64,000 bases of DNA from Pseudodesulfovibrio sediminis (GCF_020886695.1 NZ_AP024485.1:3353001-3417000); one strand, 5' to 3'. Positions 16,322 through 26,049 are shown, numbered from the stretch's first letter. Notes: generated from the sequence alone by a model not told the origin. Made by a program: numbers and translations.

Positions 16322-17323
16322 ATGTTTGAAGCACCGTATCTGCTTTTTCTTGGGGATGCACCGGATGGTCTGGCAGCAAAAATGGCTCAGGGTATCTATG
16401 ACTGGCGGCCCGATGCCGCAGCAGGCCAGCTGCGCATGGATGGCTGCAAGGCCGATCTGGGCATCAGGGACATGACGGTTCAGGAAGCAGTCGAAGCCGG
16501 GGTGAAGACGCTGGTCATCGGCGTGGTCAATCGCGGCGGCATTATTTCCGAGAGCTGGACTTCCGTTCTGGTGGAGGCTCTTGAGGCCGGGCTGGATGTC
16601 GCATCCGGCCTGCACAATCTTTTGCGCGACGAACCCGCTCTGGTGGAGGCTGCCGAGAAAAGCGGCTGCACCCTGCATGATGTGCGCATCCCTACAGTCA
16701 AGTACCCCATCGCTTCGGGCAAGAAGCGCACCGGCAAGCGCTGTCTGGCCGTGGGCACGGACTGTTCCGTTGGCAAGATGTACACGGCCATCGCTCTTGA
16801 TCGCGAGATGAAGAAGCAGGGAATGCAGTCCACCTTCCGCGCCACCGGTCAGACCGGTATCCTTATTGAAGGGAACGGCGTTCCGCTGGATGCCGTCATT
16901 GCCGACTTCATGGCCGGTTCCATCGAATGGCTGACCCCGGATAACGACGCGGATCATTGGGATATCATCGAGGGGCAGGGCAGCCTGTTCCACGCATCCT
17001 ACTCCGGCGTGACCATGGCCCTGATTCACGGCGGTCAGCCTGATGCCCTGATCCTGTGCCATGAGCCGACCCGTGAGACCATGCGCGGTCTGCCCGATTA
17101 CACTCTGCCGTCCCTTGCGCAGTTGCGCGACACCGCATTGCCGCTGGCACAGTGGGTGAACCCCGACTGCAAGGTTGCCGCCATTTCCGTGAACACCCAG
17201 CACATGTCCGAGGAAGAGGCGCTGGCCTACCTGGATGATGTTGAGAAAACAATGGGCATACCGACCGTCGATCCCTTCCGTCAGGGAGCCGGTCGTCTGG
17301 TCGAGGCGCTTGCATGCATATAG
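16322..17323 (+). CDS. dgcN: DgcN-type DUF1611 protein, D-glutamate N-acetyltransferase
   Basis: The 333-residue product is a DUF1611 protein with a P-loop-like VGTDCSVGKMYTAI and the conserved ATGQTGILIEG and QGSLFHASYSGVT segments. The family member DgcN of marine Proteobacteria acetylates D-glutamate to N-acetyl-D-glutamate, which DgcA then epimerises. The strict pairing with an enolase-superfamily gene supports this assignment. The reading frame is open further upstream, but the start MFEAPYLLFLGDAP at 16322 fits the family N-terminus and has GGAG nine bases upstream. Its last 10 bases overlap dgcA. Activity on D-glutamate is inferred from family and context. Confidence 0.8.
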   Translation: MFEAPYLLFLGDAPDGLAAKMAQGIYDWRPDAAAGQLRMDGCKADLGIRDMTVQEAVEAGVKTLVIGVVNRGGIISESWTSVLVEALEAGLDVASGLHNLLRDEPALVEAAEKSGCTLHDVRIPTVKYPIASGKKRTGKRCLAVGTDCSVGKMYTAIALDREMKKQGMQSTFRATGQTGILIEGNGVPLDAVIADFMAGSIEWLTPDNDADHWDIIEGQGSLFHASYSGVTMALIHGGQPDALILCHEPTRETMRGLPDYTLPSLAQLRDTALPLAQWVNPDCKVAAISVNTQHMSEEEALAYLDDVEKTMGIPTVDPFRQGAGRLVEALACI

Positions 17324-18279
17324 AACTGAGCAGGGACGTTTTTCCGCTGGCAAAGGTGTTTACCATTTCCCGCGGTTCGCGCAGCGAAGCAGTGGTCGTG
17401 TCCGTGACGATTCACGACGGTGACGTGTGCGGTCGGGGCGAGTGCGTTCCCTACAAGCGGTATGACGAGACTGTGGAAAGTGTCATGGGCCAGATCGAAT
17501 CGCTGCCCATGCCGCTTGACCGTGTCAGACTCCAGGAGCTGTTGCCTCCCGGAGCGGCCCGCAATGCCGTTGACTGCGCTCTGTGGGATCTGGAGGCCAA
17601 GAAATCAGGCAGATCGGTTGCCGAACTCGCAGGACTTGGTTCCCTTGAACCGTTGCAGACCGCATTCACGCTGTCGCTCGACACGCCTGAGAATATGCTT
17701 GAGGATGCCCGTCAGAACGCGGATCGTCCCCTGCTGAAAATCAAGCTCGGGACTGACGACGATATTGCCCGGATTGAGGCCGTGCGTGAAGGTGCGCCCG
17801 ATTCCAGAATTATCGTTGACGCCAATGAGGGCTGGACCGCCGAGTCCTACAGGAAGATGGCCCCGGTCATGGTTCGCCTCGGCGTAGCCATGGTCGAGCA
17901 GCCGTTGCCCACAGGTGATGACGACGCGCTGTTGACGCTGGATCGTGTCCTGCCGGTCTGTGCGGACGAGTCCTGTCATGACCGCACGTCCCTGCCTGGT
18001 CTCAAGGGCAAGTACGATATGGTCAACATCAAGCTCGACAAGACGGGCGGCTTGACCGAGGCGCTGGCCCTGCGCGAGGAAGCCCTGCACGAAGGGTATG
18101 CGATAATGGTCGGCTGCATGGTCGGCTCCTCTCTTGCCATGGCACCGGCAACGCTGGTCGCTCAGGGCGCGGAGATTGTCGATCTGGACGGCCCGCTGCT
18201 GTTGGCAACCGACCGTGAGCATGGTTTGAAATATGATGCCGGAGACGTCTATCCGCCCCGGACAGCGCTTTGGGGTTAA
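17314..18279 (+). CDS. dgcA: enolase-superfamily N-acyl-amino-acid/dipeptide epimerase, DgcA type
   Basis: A 321-residue enolase-superfamily enzyme with the muconate-lactonising/dipeptide-epimerase arrangement: the KxK pair in LLKIKLG (about 143-147), metal ligands in IIVDANEGW, VEQPLP and CADESC, and the opposing lysine in NIKLDKTGG. Such two-lysine active sites carry out 1,1-proton transfer. With DgcN next door the likely reaction is N-acetyl-D-glutamate to N-acetyl-L-glutamate; an L-Ala-D/L-Glu epimerase role in peptidoglycan recycling is the main alternative. The ATG at 17314 overlaps the end of dgcN (ATGCATATAG), showing tight coupling. Confidence 0.85.
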   Translation: MHIELSRDVFPLAKVFTISRGSRSEAVVVSVTIHDGDVCGRGECVPYKRYDETVESVMGQIESLPMPLDRVRLQELLPPGAARNAVDCALWDLEAKKSGRSVAELAGLGSLEPLQTAFTLSLDTPENMLEDARQNADRPLLKIKLGTDDDIARIEAVREGAPDSRIIVDANEGWTAESYRKMAPVMVRLGVAMVEQPLPTGDDDALLTLDRVLPVCADESCHDRTSLPGLKGKYDMVNIKLDKTGGLTEALALREEALHEGYAIMVGCMVGSSLAMAPATLVAQGAEIVDLDGPLLLATDREHGLKYDAGDVYPPRTALWG

Positions 18280-18321
18280 GGCGTTTATTGTATAAATACT
18301 GATTTGAAGACGAGGTTTGCT

Positions 18322-19167
18322 ATGAGCCGTACTGTATATGTTAATGGAGAATTTTTGCCGGAAGAAGAAGCCACGGTATCCATCTTTGACAGGGGATTCC
18401 TGTTCGCTGATGCCGTTTACGAGGTGACTTCCGTTGTTGATGGAAAATTGTTGGATTTCGACGCCCACATGGCCCGTCTCGTACGGTCTCTGGGTGAGTT
18501 GGAGATGGATATGCCCCTTGATCGGGACGCCATCCTCGAAGTGCACCGTGAGTTGATAGACAAGAACAGCGTCGATCAGGGAGTTGTCTACATTCAGGTC
18601 ACCCGCGGTGTTGCCGATCGGGATTTTCTGTACCCCAAAGACGCTGCGCAGACAGTGGTCATGTTCACCCAGTCCAGGAAATTGACTGGTGAAAAGAAAG
18701 GATTGAGGGTCGTTTCCTCCCCGGATATCCGGTGGGGCCGCAGGGATATCAAAACCGTTCAGCTTCTCGCTGCCTCCATGGGCAAGATGGCCGCTTACAA
18801 GCAGGGCAAGGATGACACCTGGCTGGTCAAGGACGGCTTTGTGACCGAAGGCAGCTCGAACAATACCTATATCGTGACCAAGGATGGCAAGATCGTGACC
18901 CGTCATTTGTCCAATTCCATCCTGTCCGGCATCACCCGCGCAGCCGTGCTGAAGCTGGCCGCAGAGCAGGGGCTGGAAATCGAAGAACGTCCTTTCACCA
19001 TGGACGAGGCCAAGGAAGCAAGCGAAGCCTTCATGACGGCAGCCAGCTCCTTCGTGACCCCGGTGATCGAGGTCGACGGCACGGAACTGAATGGCGGCGT
19101 TCCCGGCCCTGTTTCCAAGCGCCTGAACGAAATCTATATTGAGGAAAGCAAGAACACTGCAATATAA
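18322..19167 (+). CDS. dat: D-amino-acid transaminase (class IV PLP enzyme)
   Basis: The 281-residue protein is a fold-type IV aminotransferase: VSIFDRGFLFADAVYEV near the start, PLP lysine K144 in RDIKTVQLLAAS, and TEGSSNNTYIV for phosphate binding. The series DRGFxFGDxxYE and the RWGRxDIK block are typical of D-alanine/D-glutamate transaminases rather than branched-chain ones. It would move amino groups between D-amino acids and 2-oxo acids, feeding D-glutamate into the dgcN/dgcA pair or making it for the cell wall. The true start is the ATG at 18322 (GAGGTT upstream), 42 bases after dgcA. Confidence 0.88.
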   Translation: MSRTVYVNGEFLPEEEATVSIFDRGFLFADAVYEVTSVVDGKLLDFDAHMARLVRSLGELEMDMPLDRDAILEVHRELIDKNSVDQGVVYIQVTRGVADRDFLYPKDAAQTVVMFTQSRKLTGEKKGLRVVSSPDIRWGRRDIKTVQLLAASMGKMAAYKQGKDDTWLVKDGFVTEGSSNNTYIVTKDGKIVTRHLSNSILSGITRAAVLKLAAEQGLEIEERPFTMDEAKEASEAFMTAASSFVTPVIEVDGTELNGGVPGPVSKRLNEIYIEESKNTAI

Positions 19168-19333
19168 ATGAACCGCTGCGGCCGCTGGAGGCGATTGTAG
19201 TCGATGCTCGTATCAATGCGAATATTCTTGGCAGTAGAACGAGTGAAGGGCATTTGATTCGAATATACCACTGATGAATAATACCCGATTGTCCTAATCC
19301 CGGCGGTACATAGTACAAGCTGATATAATAAGG

Positions 19334-19364
19334 GGGAGTCAACGCCTATGCGTTGGCTCCCTTT
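19334..19364 (+). terminator. rho-independent terminator after the dgc-dat operon
   Basis: GGGAGTCAACGC and GCGTTGGCTCCC form a 12-bp stem (one T-G pair) around CTAT, followed by TTTG. It lies 170 bases after the transaminase stop codon; the sequence between holds nothing recognisable. Confidence 0.7.
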
Positions 19365-19749
19365 GTGCTGTGCAGACTTCTATGGCAAGGACGATCTCAA
19401 TATAATTCAAACCTACCACCACGCGCGGTTCAACGGGGATACGGCCCCAACAATCATGAAATGCATGTCCGTGCATTTTCCAAGAGACCTTCAGCTGGAC
19501 GAATCAACGAATAGACCCCACGCAGATAGCACGCTGCGTGGGGTCTGAAGAAACTCCGTATGCCATAGTGTCGCAAGGTCCGGCGCGACAGCTTACGGAG
19601 GTGTTTCATTGGTTTGCTGGCGATCCTCACTGGCTTCATTGCTTCGAATCAACCTGAATCCCTGCGTAAAGCAATACGCGGCGACCTTGATTGCTTCCTG
19701 CATCTTGTCAGCGAACATCTTGAGCAGATTGTAAGCCGGGAAGGATAAA
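19365..19749. other. intergenic stretch with a strong hairpin
   Basis: A perfect 13-bp stem lies at 19513-19546 (AGACCCCACGCAG/CTGCGTGGGGTCT, 8-base loop) without a T-run on either side. A 41-codon minus-strand frame at 19593-19718 (MFADKMQEAIKVAAYC...) reads plausibly but has no ribosome site, so I do not call it. Nothing else is recognised. Confidence 0.4.
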
Positions 19750-19779
19750 CCCGGGGCAAGGGAGGTTCCCCGCCCCGGG
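19744..19779 (-). terminator. terminator of the Sec-formate dehydrogenase operon
   Basis: CCCGGGGC/GCCCCGGG (19750-19757, 19772-19779) with a 14-base loop; the minus-strand transcript continues TTTATCC. It is 62 bases beyond the cytochrome stop codon. Confidence 0.65.
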
Positions 19780-19841
19780 AATGTATGTTGTTTCAGTTCT
19801 GGCTGGTCATACGTTTGACCGTATGTCCAACCTAGCCAGGG

Positions 19842-20258
19842 TTATTGCAAGCCCGTGGGGTGACACGCGGAGTTGACGCAACCTGTAAGGTCTTTGTCGC
19901 CAGAGAATTCTTCTACGTGGCAAGAGAGACAGGATGTGCGTTCCGGGTTTTTCACATGCATTGCACGGAAGTAAGACGTGACTCCCTGTGCACTGGGATC
20001 TGTCTCGGTATGACAGTTCGCGCAGGACTCGGGTTCGTCTTGTACGGTGTTTTTGTGGTGACAGGTGAAGCAATCAATATCCTCATGGCTGGAATGATTG
20101 AAGGTAACTCCAAGATCTCGCTTGCTGTTTCCTTTGATGACATTGATTTCAAGGTCATCGTCCGGAGCATCAATCGCAGAGACCAGTTCTGTCTGGGCAA
20201 AGGCCAACACTGCGGTAAAGCACACACACAGCAGGGACATGATGAATACTTTTTTCAT
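19842..20258 (-). CDS. periplasmic tetraheme cytochrome c (cytochrome c3 family) of the formate dehydrogenase operon
   Basis: The 138-residue precursor has a Sec signal (MKKVFIMSLLCVCFTAVLAFAQT) and four haem c attachment motifs: CFTCH, CANCH, CLSCH and a CX4CH motif CVNSACH, the last spacing being typical of the cytochrome c3 family. Extra histidines (NHSSH, MHVK) supply distal ligands. It would accept electrons from the formate dehydrogenase encoded just upstream, as in the three-subunit FdhABC3 enzyme of Desulfovibrio vulgaris. ATG at 20258 has AAGGAAA upstream; a longer frame to 20303 overlaps fdhB and lacks support. Confidence 0.88.
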   Translation of the reverse strand: MKKVFIMSLLCVCFTAVLAFAQTELVSAIDAPDDDLEINVIKGNSKRDLGVTFNHSSHEDIDCFTCHHKNTVQDEPESCANCHTETDPSAQGVTSYFRAMHVKNPERTSCLSCHVEEFSGDKDLTGCVNSACHPTGLQ

Positions 20259-20280
20259 AATATTTCCTTTGTATGTATGG

Positions 20281-21033
20281 TTACGCTTTGGTTTTTGAGC
20301 CAAAACGACCGGCGAGCATGTCGCGGCGGTTGATTTCAGCTTTGGCCAGTGTCTGTTTCATCAATTTGCTTCCATCCAAGGAGGCGAGCAAATTGCCATT
20401 ATAGCTTTCCGGCGCAGCCGTGCACAGGTATATGACACGGACAGACTCGGGGTCTGCAAGGTACGCATCCGGATTGGTTTTCTTCACTTCCGCCAAACGT
20501 TTTTCCGCGAGAGCGAGCATGTCTGCACGATCGCCGAAGTTCATGGTGCCGGTCGGGCAGCTTTGAACACAGGCAGGGAGACGGCCGGCTTCCACACGGT
20601 CCAGGCACATGTCGCACTTGAACCACTGTCCGCTTTCTTCGTCCATGCGGGGTACGTTGTACGGACACAGCTCTTCACTGGTGACGTTGTCACCGATGCC
20701 AGCCGTGCGGCCGTTCATGACCACAGCGCCGGTCGTGGCGTCTTGCTCGATACCGTCTTCGCAGTACATGTTTCCGATGTACTTGCAGGGCGGTTCAAGA
20801 CAGTGACGGCACTGTTCCGGGAAGAAGTACCACTGCAGTTTATTGTTGGCATCACGCGCTTCATTGAAGCGAACAAGACGGATAGTCTGAAAAGACAGGT
20901 CTTGCGGGTTCTGGTGGGAGCCGACATTGCGGGTTTTTTCGGCAGGGAGATTCTTCCACTGCTTGCAGGCAACCTGGCAACCTCGACACGCGGTACAAAG
21001 GGACAAATCGACAAAGAAGCTTTTACCACTCAT
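20281..21033 (-). CDS. fdhB: formate dehydrogenase beta subunit, four [4Fe-4S] ferredoxin-type
   Basis: The 250-residue iron-sulfur subunit has four cysteine groups: CTACRGCQVACK near the N-terminus, CRHCLEPPC, CPYNVP with paired CDMCLDRV, and CVQSCPTGTM. It relays electrons from the molybdenum or tungsten site of FdhA to the tetraheme cytochrome. It has no signal peptide and would be exported with FdhA by the Tat pathway. The ATG overlaps the TAA of fdhA (TAATG). A very similar gene lies at 44361, part of the second formate dehydrogenase. Confidence 0.93.
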   Translation of the reverse strand: MSGKSFFVDLSLCTACRGCQVACKQWKNLPAEKTRNVGSHQNPQDLSFQTIRLVRFNEARDANNKLQWYFFPEQCRHCLEPPCKYIGNMYCEDGIEQDATTGAVVMNGRTAGIGDNVTSEELCPYNVPRMDEESGQWFKCDMCLDRVEAGRLPACVQSCPTGTMNFGDRADMLALAEKRLAEVKKTNPDAYLADPESVRVIYLCTAAPESYNGNLLASLDGSKLMKQTLAKAEINRRDMLAGRFGSKTKA

Positions 21034-24000
21034 TATTTATCCCCTTCCTTCCACTTGCGTAAGTTGACCATGAACGCCTTGTATTCAGGAATACCGGTGT
21101 TCGGATCACCAACGTTTGGTGTTACAATGTTTGCAGAGTCGCCGCCGTCAACCGGCATCACCCAGCCGTAGTGCCATGGCATACCGACCATATGCACATC
21201 ATTGCCATCAATGTTGTATGGCTGGATGCGTTCGGTAACCATTGCGATGGCCCATAAGGAACCACGGACGCTTTCAACGGTGACTTTTTCACCATTTTCG
21301 ATGCCGCGCAGTTCAGCCAGTTGTGGGCTGATTTCAACAAACATTTGTGGTTCGGCTTCCACCAACCAACTGCACCAGCGGGTCATGGACCCTGTTTGCC
21401 AGTGTTCGGTCACGCGGTAAGTCGTACCGACGAACGGGTAGCGTGGATCACAAACCGCTTTCTCTTCACCCTTGATCTGAACCGCAGTCGGGTTGTGGAG
21501 GGTGCTGGAGAAGGGATGCTTCTTAACAGGGCATTCCAGAGGTTCGTAGTATTCAGGCAGAGGGCCATCAGCACGACCCGGGCCAAAGAGTTGACCAAAG
21601 CCGTGTTTGCGCATGATGAACGGATGCTTGGTGCCCGGAGCCCAGCCACCATCAGGGACGTCGCCTTCCCATTTTTTGCCGTTCCATTCGATAACAGTGC
21701 GTTCCGGGTTCCAGGGTTTGCCCTGCAGATCCACGGAAGCTCTGTTGTACAGGATGCGGCGGTTGACAGGCCAGCACCAGGTCCAGTTCGGGAACAGGCC
21801 GATCTTCTCTTGCAGTTCGGTCTGAGCGATACTGTGGCGCATGGACTTGTTCTCGGTGTCGCTCACCGAGTTGCAGTAGAGCCAGTTGCCGGAGGTGGTG
21901 GAGCCATCATCCTGGAGGTAGGCGAAGCTCGGGACCTGCTGTCCCTTCTTGAACTCCTTGCCCTTGACGACGGTGTCCTTGGTGAACCAGCCATTGCAGA
22001 GTCTGGCGGTCTGACGTGCGCTGAATTCCATGTGACCATGGTCATTCTTTTCACACATGTTCTCGAAGCTCAGGCGGGTGATCGGTTCAGGGTAGGCGCC
22101 GCCCTCTTTCTCGTAGAGGTGGACCATTTCCTCCCACAGTTCGTGGAAGTAGTGACCATCGGTGAGGACGCCGTCCTTCGGTTCCGGGCCAGCATAACGC
22201 CACTGCATCCAGCGGCCGGAGTTGGCGACGGAGCCTTCCTTCTCGATTGCGGTGGCGCAAGGGATGAAGAAGGTTTCGGTCTTGACCTTTTTCGGGTCCA
22301 TGCCGGGGCCTTTCCAGAAGCTCGAGGTCTCGCAGTCAAAGACGTTGACGTTGACCATCCAGTCCAGTTTGGACAGGGCCTTGCGGGTCTTTTCGGAGTC
22401 GGAGCTCGAACAGGCAGGGTTCATGCCCCAGATCCACGCGCCGGTAAAACCTTCATTGTACATGCGGTCGATGAGCGGAATCCAGGAGTATTCGCTTGCC
22501 TTGTGGTTTTCCAACTTCGGCAGGTAGCTGTATGCATCCTTGGGATCATCGTCGGAGTACATGGCCTTGATCAGGGAGGCGGAGTACTTGGAGTAGTTCT
22601 GCCACCAGTTGGCGCTCATCGGGTCCTTGGTCACGGGAGCGAACTTCTTGTTGTACTGGTCGAGAGTGTCGAGGCCAGCCAGCGGGGTCGCGATGTAACC
22701 GGGCAGGATGTGGTAGAGCAGCGCGTAGTCGGTGGAACCCTGTACGTTGCATTCGCCGCGCAGTGCGTTGACACCGCCGCCGGCGATACCGATGTTGCCG
22801 AGCAGGAGCTGGATCATGGCCATGGCGCGGATGTTCTGCACACCAACGGAGTGCTGGGTCCAGCCCATTGCGTACATGATGGTGCCTGCTTTTTTGGCAG
22901 TACCGGTCGCAGAGTAGGTATCGTAGAGTTCGGTCAGGTCTTCGGCGGAAATACCCGACATGTTGGAGACGTTCTCAAGCGTGTACCGCTCGTAGTGCTT
23001 TTTCACGATCTGAAAAACGCAACGGGGGTTCTTGAGGGACTTGTCTTTTTTGGGGATACCGTCGGCATCGTATTCGAATGCCCACTTCGACTTGTCGTAT
23101 GCGGCTGTCTTGGAATCAAATCCGGAGAACATGCCGTCCTCGAAATCGAACTCTTTACCAACGATGAAAGAGGCGTTGGTGTAGTCGCGCATGTAGTCGA
23201 GGAAGTACCGTTTGTTCTCGATGATGTATTTAATCATACCGCCCAGAACGGCGATATCGGAACCGGAACGGAGCGCAATATGCTTGTCGGAACGTGCGGA
23301 CGTACGAGTGTACCGCGGATCAACGTGAATGATCTTTCCGCCCTTGGCCTGCGCTTTAAGTGCCCATTTGAAGGAAATGGGGTGGTTTTCGGCAGCATTG
23401 CTGCCCATTATCAAAATACAATCACTGTTCTGTAAATCATTCCAGTGATTGGTCATCGCACCGCGTCCGAACGACTCTCCCAGAGCCGCAACAGTTGCGC
23501 TGTGTCAGATACGTGCCTGGTGTTCGAGGTAGACGATACCCTGGGCGCGCATGAAAGTATGCATTGCGTAACATTCTTCGTTGTCCAGTGCAGCAGAACC
23601 AAGGGAAGCTACACCCATGTTACGGTTAACGACCTGGCCTTTGTCGTTCTTTTCCAGGAAAGATTTATCGCGGGATTCTTTGGCAAGTCTGGCGATGCGT
23701 TTTTTACACCATTCCCAGCTTTTTTCTTCCCACTCACCAGAGTAGGGTGCGCGGTAGAGGCACTTGCCGTTGCGCAAATTGTTTTCGGTCATCTGAATGG
23801 AGCTTGCGCCCTTTGCACAGAGAGAACCTTCGTTGATGGGATGGTCGGGGTTGCCTTCCACGTTGATGGCTCTTTTGGTCTGTAAAGAGGTAGTGACTAC
23901 CAATCCACAACCAACAGAACAGTATGCGCAAACAGAAGTAGTTTCTTTACTCCAGTCAGGCTTCATATGATTGATTTTATCAACTGCTGTTTTCTTGCAT

Positions 24001-24080
24001 CCGACACCGAGGCCTGAAAAGGCGACGCCAAGGGCGGTTGCTGAAGACAGCTTTACAAAGTCACGACGATTCAGTTTCAT
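21033..24080 (-). CDS. fdhA: selenocysteine-containing periplasmic formate dehydrogenase alpha subunit
   Basis: This is one gene of 1015 residues with an in-frame TGA at 23505-23507 read as selenocysteine 192, in the context QARI-Sec-HSATVAALGES. The N-terminus has a Tat signal (KLNRRDFVKLSSATALG), then the [4Fe-4S] motif CAYCSVGCGLVV with a fourth Cys in CAKGA. The large remainder binds two molybdopterin guanine dinucleotides with Mo or W. The Sec side chain and the following histidine form the formate-oxidising site. The homologue at 41294 has cysteine in the same position, which confirms that the TGA is not a nonsense mutation. ATG at 24080 has a weak AGGA site. Confidence 0.96.
23473..23507 (-). 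promoter_or_regulatory. selenocysteine codon and putative bacterial SECIS hairpin
   Basis: Seventeen bases after the UGA, GGCUCU and AGAGUC can pair (6 bp including one G-U) around a GGG loop (plus-strand 23473-23487). Position and G-rich loop agree with the bacterial SECIS recognised by SelB. The equivalent region of the Cys-type fdhA differs at the codon. Confidence 0.7.
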
Positions 24081-24101
24081 TCCATAATCCTAGATTAGTT
24101 G

Positions 24102-24332
24102 TTATCGTCCACGAATTTCGCAGCCGAGCACTGTAAGGAGCCTATAGCCAGAGAGCGCCACAGGAGGCTCATGAACCGTCATGCCAACACAAAAAGAGGC
24201 TGGCGCCCAAGTAATGACTTGAACATGCAGCGTGTCGGCATACGATTCACAGGCTTCAAGAGACATCCCCAGTCCGCCAAAAGGAAGATTGGTTGTGCTC
24301 TGCGCTGTTAGGGATTTTTCTTTGAGTGCCAT
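24102..24332 (-). CDS. small protein of unknown function leading the Sec-fdh operon
   Basis: A 76-residue frame (MALKEKSLTAQSTTNLPFGGLG...) ends 21 bases before fdhA and has a strong GGAGGTG site just before its ATG. It has no signal peptide or metal-binding cluster. I recognise no family, but a frame of 73 codons in the same position before the second fdhA (41049) shows the same spaced pattern PF-x-GLG, then EA, then an A-x-x-L heptad and a shared C-terminal SGY/GY-x-L-x(3)-LG. This repeated placement argues that both are real genes. A role as specific chaperone, assembly factor or leader for FdhA is conjecture. Confidence 0.6.
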   Translation of the reverse strand: MALKEKSLTAQSTTNLPFGGLGMSLEACESYADTLHVQVITWAPASFCVGMTVHEPPVALSGYRLLTVLGCEIRGR

Positions 24333-24358
24333 TGTGCACCTCCATTACCATTGCTTTT

Positions 24359-24440
24359 GTACATCATGTACTAAAGCGACTGATAGGTATGGAGAATTCA
24401 AGAGAACAGCAAAAGAAGGTAACTTACGCATGATTATGCA
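24359..24440 (-). promoter_or_regulatory. operator candidates upstream of the Sec-fdh operon
   Basis: GTACATCATGTAC at 24359-24371 is a perfect 13-bp palindrome 27 bases from the first start codon. At 24428-24439 GCATGATTATGC contains GCATAATCA on the minus strand, also present in front of ech. The remaining 24441-24599 holds no gene and no clear terminator for ech. Confidence 0.4.
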
Positions 24441-24599
24441 CAGCCGTTTCGATGTGCTCGAAAAACCGTGAACCATGCTGTTTTTTGAGGGGCGGTATCA
24501 AGTGCAGGGCGGCATAGCGTTCAAACTGCCCACCTCAATACCGTTCAGTGAGCCGCCAGAGCTGGCCCACATCCGATGCTTCCAGAGTCGTCTGGCGAC

Positions 24600-24971
24600 C
24601 TAGGCGTCTTTTTTGGACTTGGCTGGACGCTTTGGTGGAGCAGGGTGCAGCTCGGTACGCTGACGGGTAGCACTGGGAGTCGGACGTTCTGTGGACTGGG
24701 TGAGACAGTGCGTGGGGCAGACTTCCGCGCACCAGCCGCACAGGACGCACGCAAAGGGTTCGTGAGCCCAGAGTCCTTTCTTGTCCACCTCGATGCAGGC
24801 CGTTGGGCAACGCCGGGCGCAAAGACCGCAAAGGATGCACTTGGACGCATCATTGACGATCTCCCCGCGAGATTCGGCATAGGGTTCACGGGTCTCGGCG
24901 GGATAGCGCCGGGTGGCGGGACGGCAAAAAAGGCCTTTGAGTGCTTCTGGAATCAATCGGGGCAGCTTCAT
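24600..24971 (-). CDS. echF: Ech hydrogenase ferredoxin-like subunit EchF
   Basis: A 123-residue NuoI-like protein with two ferredoxin motifs, CILCGLCARRCPTACI and CVLCGWCAEVCPTHCL, each for one [4Fe-4S] cluster. It passes electrons from ferredoxin to the EchC small subunit. The C-terminal 30 residues are proline- and lysine-rich (PAPPKRPAKSKKDA). ATG at 24971 overlaps-adjoins echE by one base gap and has GGAG upstream. It is the last gene of the six-gene operon. Confidence 0.9.
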   Translation of the reverse strand: MKLPRLIPEALKGLFCRPATRRYPAETREPYAESRGEIVNDASKCILCGLCARRCPTACIEVDKKGLWAHEPFACVLCGWCAEVCPTHCLTQSTERPTPSATRQRTELHPAPPKRPAKSKKDA

Positions 24972-24972
24972 G

Positions 24973-26049
24973 TCATCGCTCCGTACAGGAAATACAGGGG
25001 TCGATGGTCAACACCAGCACTGGCGCGTCGGCCAGATCATGGCCTGGCAGCAGGTCGAGCAAAGCGGGAATGTTGGCGAATGTGGGCGTGCGGATGCGTA
25101 CCCGATCCAGGAGCTTCCCGCCATCGGCTTTCACATAATACAGTGCCTCGCCACGAGGCTGTTCCACGCGTCGCACGGCTTCGCCCTCGGGCCTTCCTTT
25201 GACCTTTACTGTAATGTCACCCTGCGGCAACTTATCCAAGGCCCCAAGGGCCAGATTCGCACTTTGTTCACTTTCAGCAATGCGCACGGCCAGTCGGGAC
25301 CAACTGTCACCGTCCGTTTCCACACAGGGAGTGAACTCCAGCGCGCCGTAAATTTCCTTATCCAGCATGCGAATATCATGAGCGACGCCCGAGCCACGCA
25401 AGACCGGCCCTACCGTACCCAGATCATGCGCCCGCTCCGCAGTCAACACCCCGATACCCTTGGTCCTTTTAGCTGTGGAATAATCGCCCAGCATGGCCTT
25501 GCCCAGACGGTGCACTTCGTCTCGCACTCCGATCAGTTCTCTTCGGCACCATGACTCCAGATCCGGGGGTAAGTCACGTCGCACTCCGCCGATAGCGGAA
25601 ACAGAGACCATGACCCGGTTGCCGGTTGTGGCGTCCTGCATGTCCATAATCCGTTCACGTACCCGCCAGAATCCCATGAACAGATTCTCAAAGCCCAGGG
25701 CATCGGCAAAAAGGCCCAGCCAAAGAAGGTGACTGTGCAGACGATGCATCTCGGCCCAGAACACGCGCAGCCATTTGGCTCTCGGCGGCGGCTCGATACC
25801 ATGTATCTCCTCAAGGGCCTGGCAAAAACACATGCCGTGCATCATGGAGCAGATGCCGCAGACTCGCTCCACCACCTGGACCATTTGGTCCGGGGTGCGT
25901 TTTTGGGCCAGGAGTTCAAGACCCCGGTGGACGTATCCCATTCGGGGCAACGCCTCGACAATACGATCATCCTCCAGAGTCAGGGTCAGATGAATGGGCT
26001 CAGGGAGTACCGGATGCTGCGGTCCGAAGGGTATGACTGTACGGCCCAT
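24973..26049 (-). CDS. echE: Ech [NiFe] hydrogenase large subunit EchE
   Basis: This 358-residue protein is related to NuoD but keeps both nickel-binding motifs, RVCGIC (C64, C67) and DPCISC (C352, C355), so it is a true group 4 [NiFe] hydrogenase catalytic subunit and not a complex I subunit. The short tail TER after the last cysteine indicates little or no C-terminal processing, as in other Ech enzymes. It reduces protons with ferredoxin electrons or the reverse. ATG at 26049 has AGGAGG seven bases upstream. Confidence 0.95.
   Translation of the reverse strand: MGRTVIPFGPQHPVLPEPIHLTLTLEDDRIVEALPRMGYVHRGLELLAQKRTPDQMVQVVERVCGICSMMHGMCFCQALEEIHGIEPPPRAKWLRVFWAEMHRLHSHLLWLGLFADALGFENLFMGFWRVRERIMDMQDATTGNRVMVSVSAIGGVRRDLPPDLESWCRRELIGVRDEVHRLGKAMLGDYSTAKRTKGIGVLTAERAHDLGTVGPVLRGSGVAHDIRMLDKEIYGALEFTPCVETDGDSWSRLAVRIAESEQSANLALGALDKLPQGDITVKVKGRPEGEAVRRVEQPRGEALYYVKADGGKLLDRVRIRTPTFANIPALLDLLPGHDLADAPVLVLTIDPCISCTER

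Noticed and set aside
21321..23435. 704-codon plus-strand frame
   Set aside because: It is the antisense shadow of the Sec-type fdhA; composition is that of a reversed GC-rich gene.
23505..23507. TGA as a nonsense mutation splitting fdhA
   Set aside because: The position equals the Sec/Cys active-site residue, the paralogue has Cys there, the frame is intact on both sides and a SECIS-like hairpin follows.
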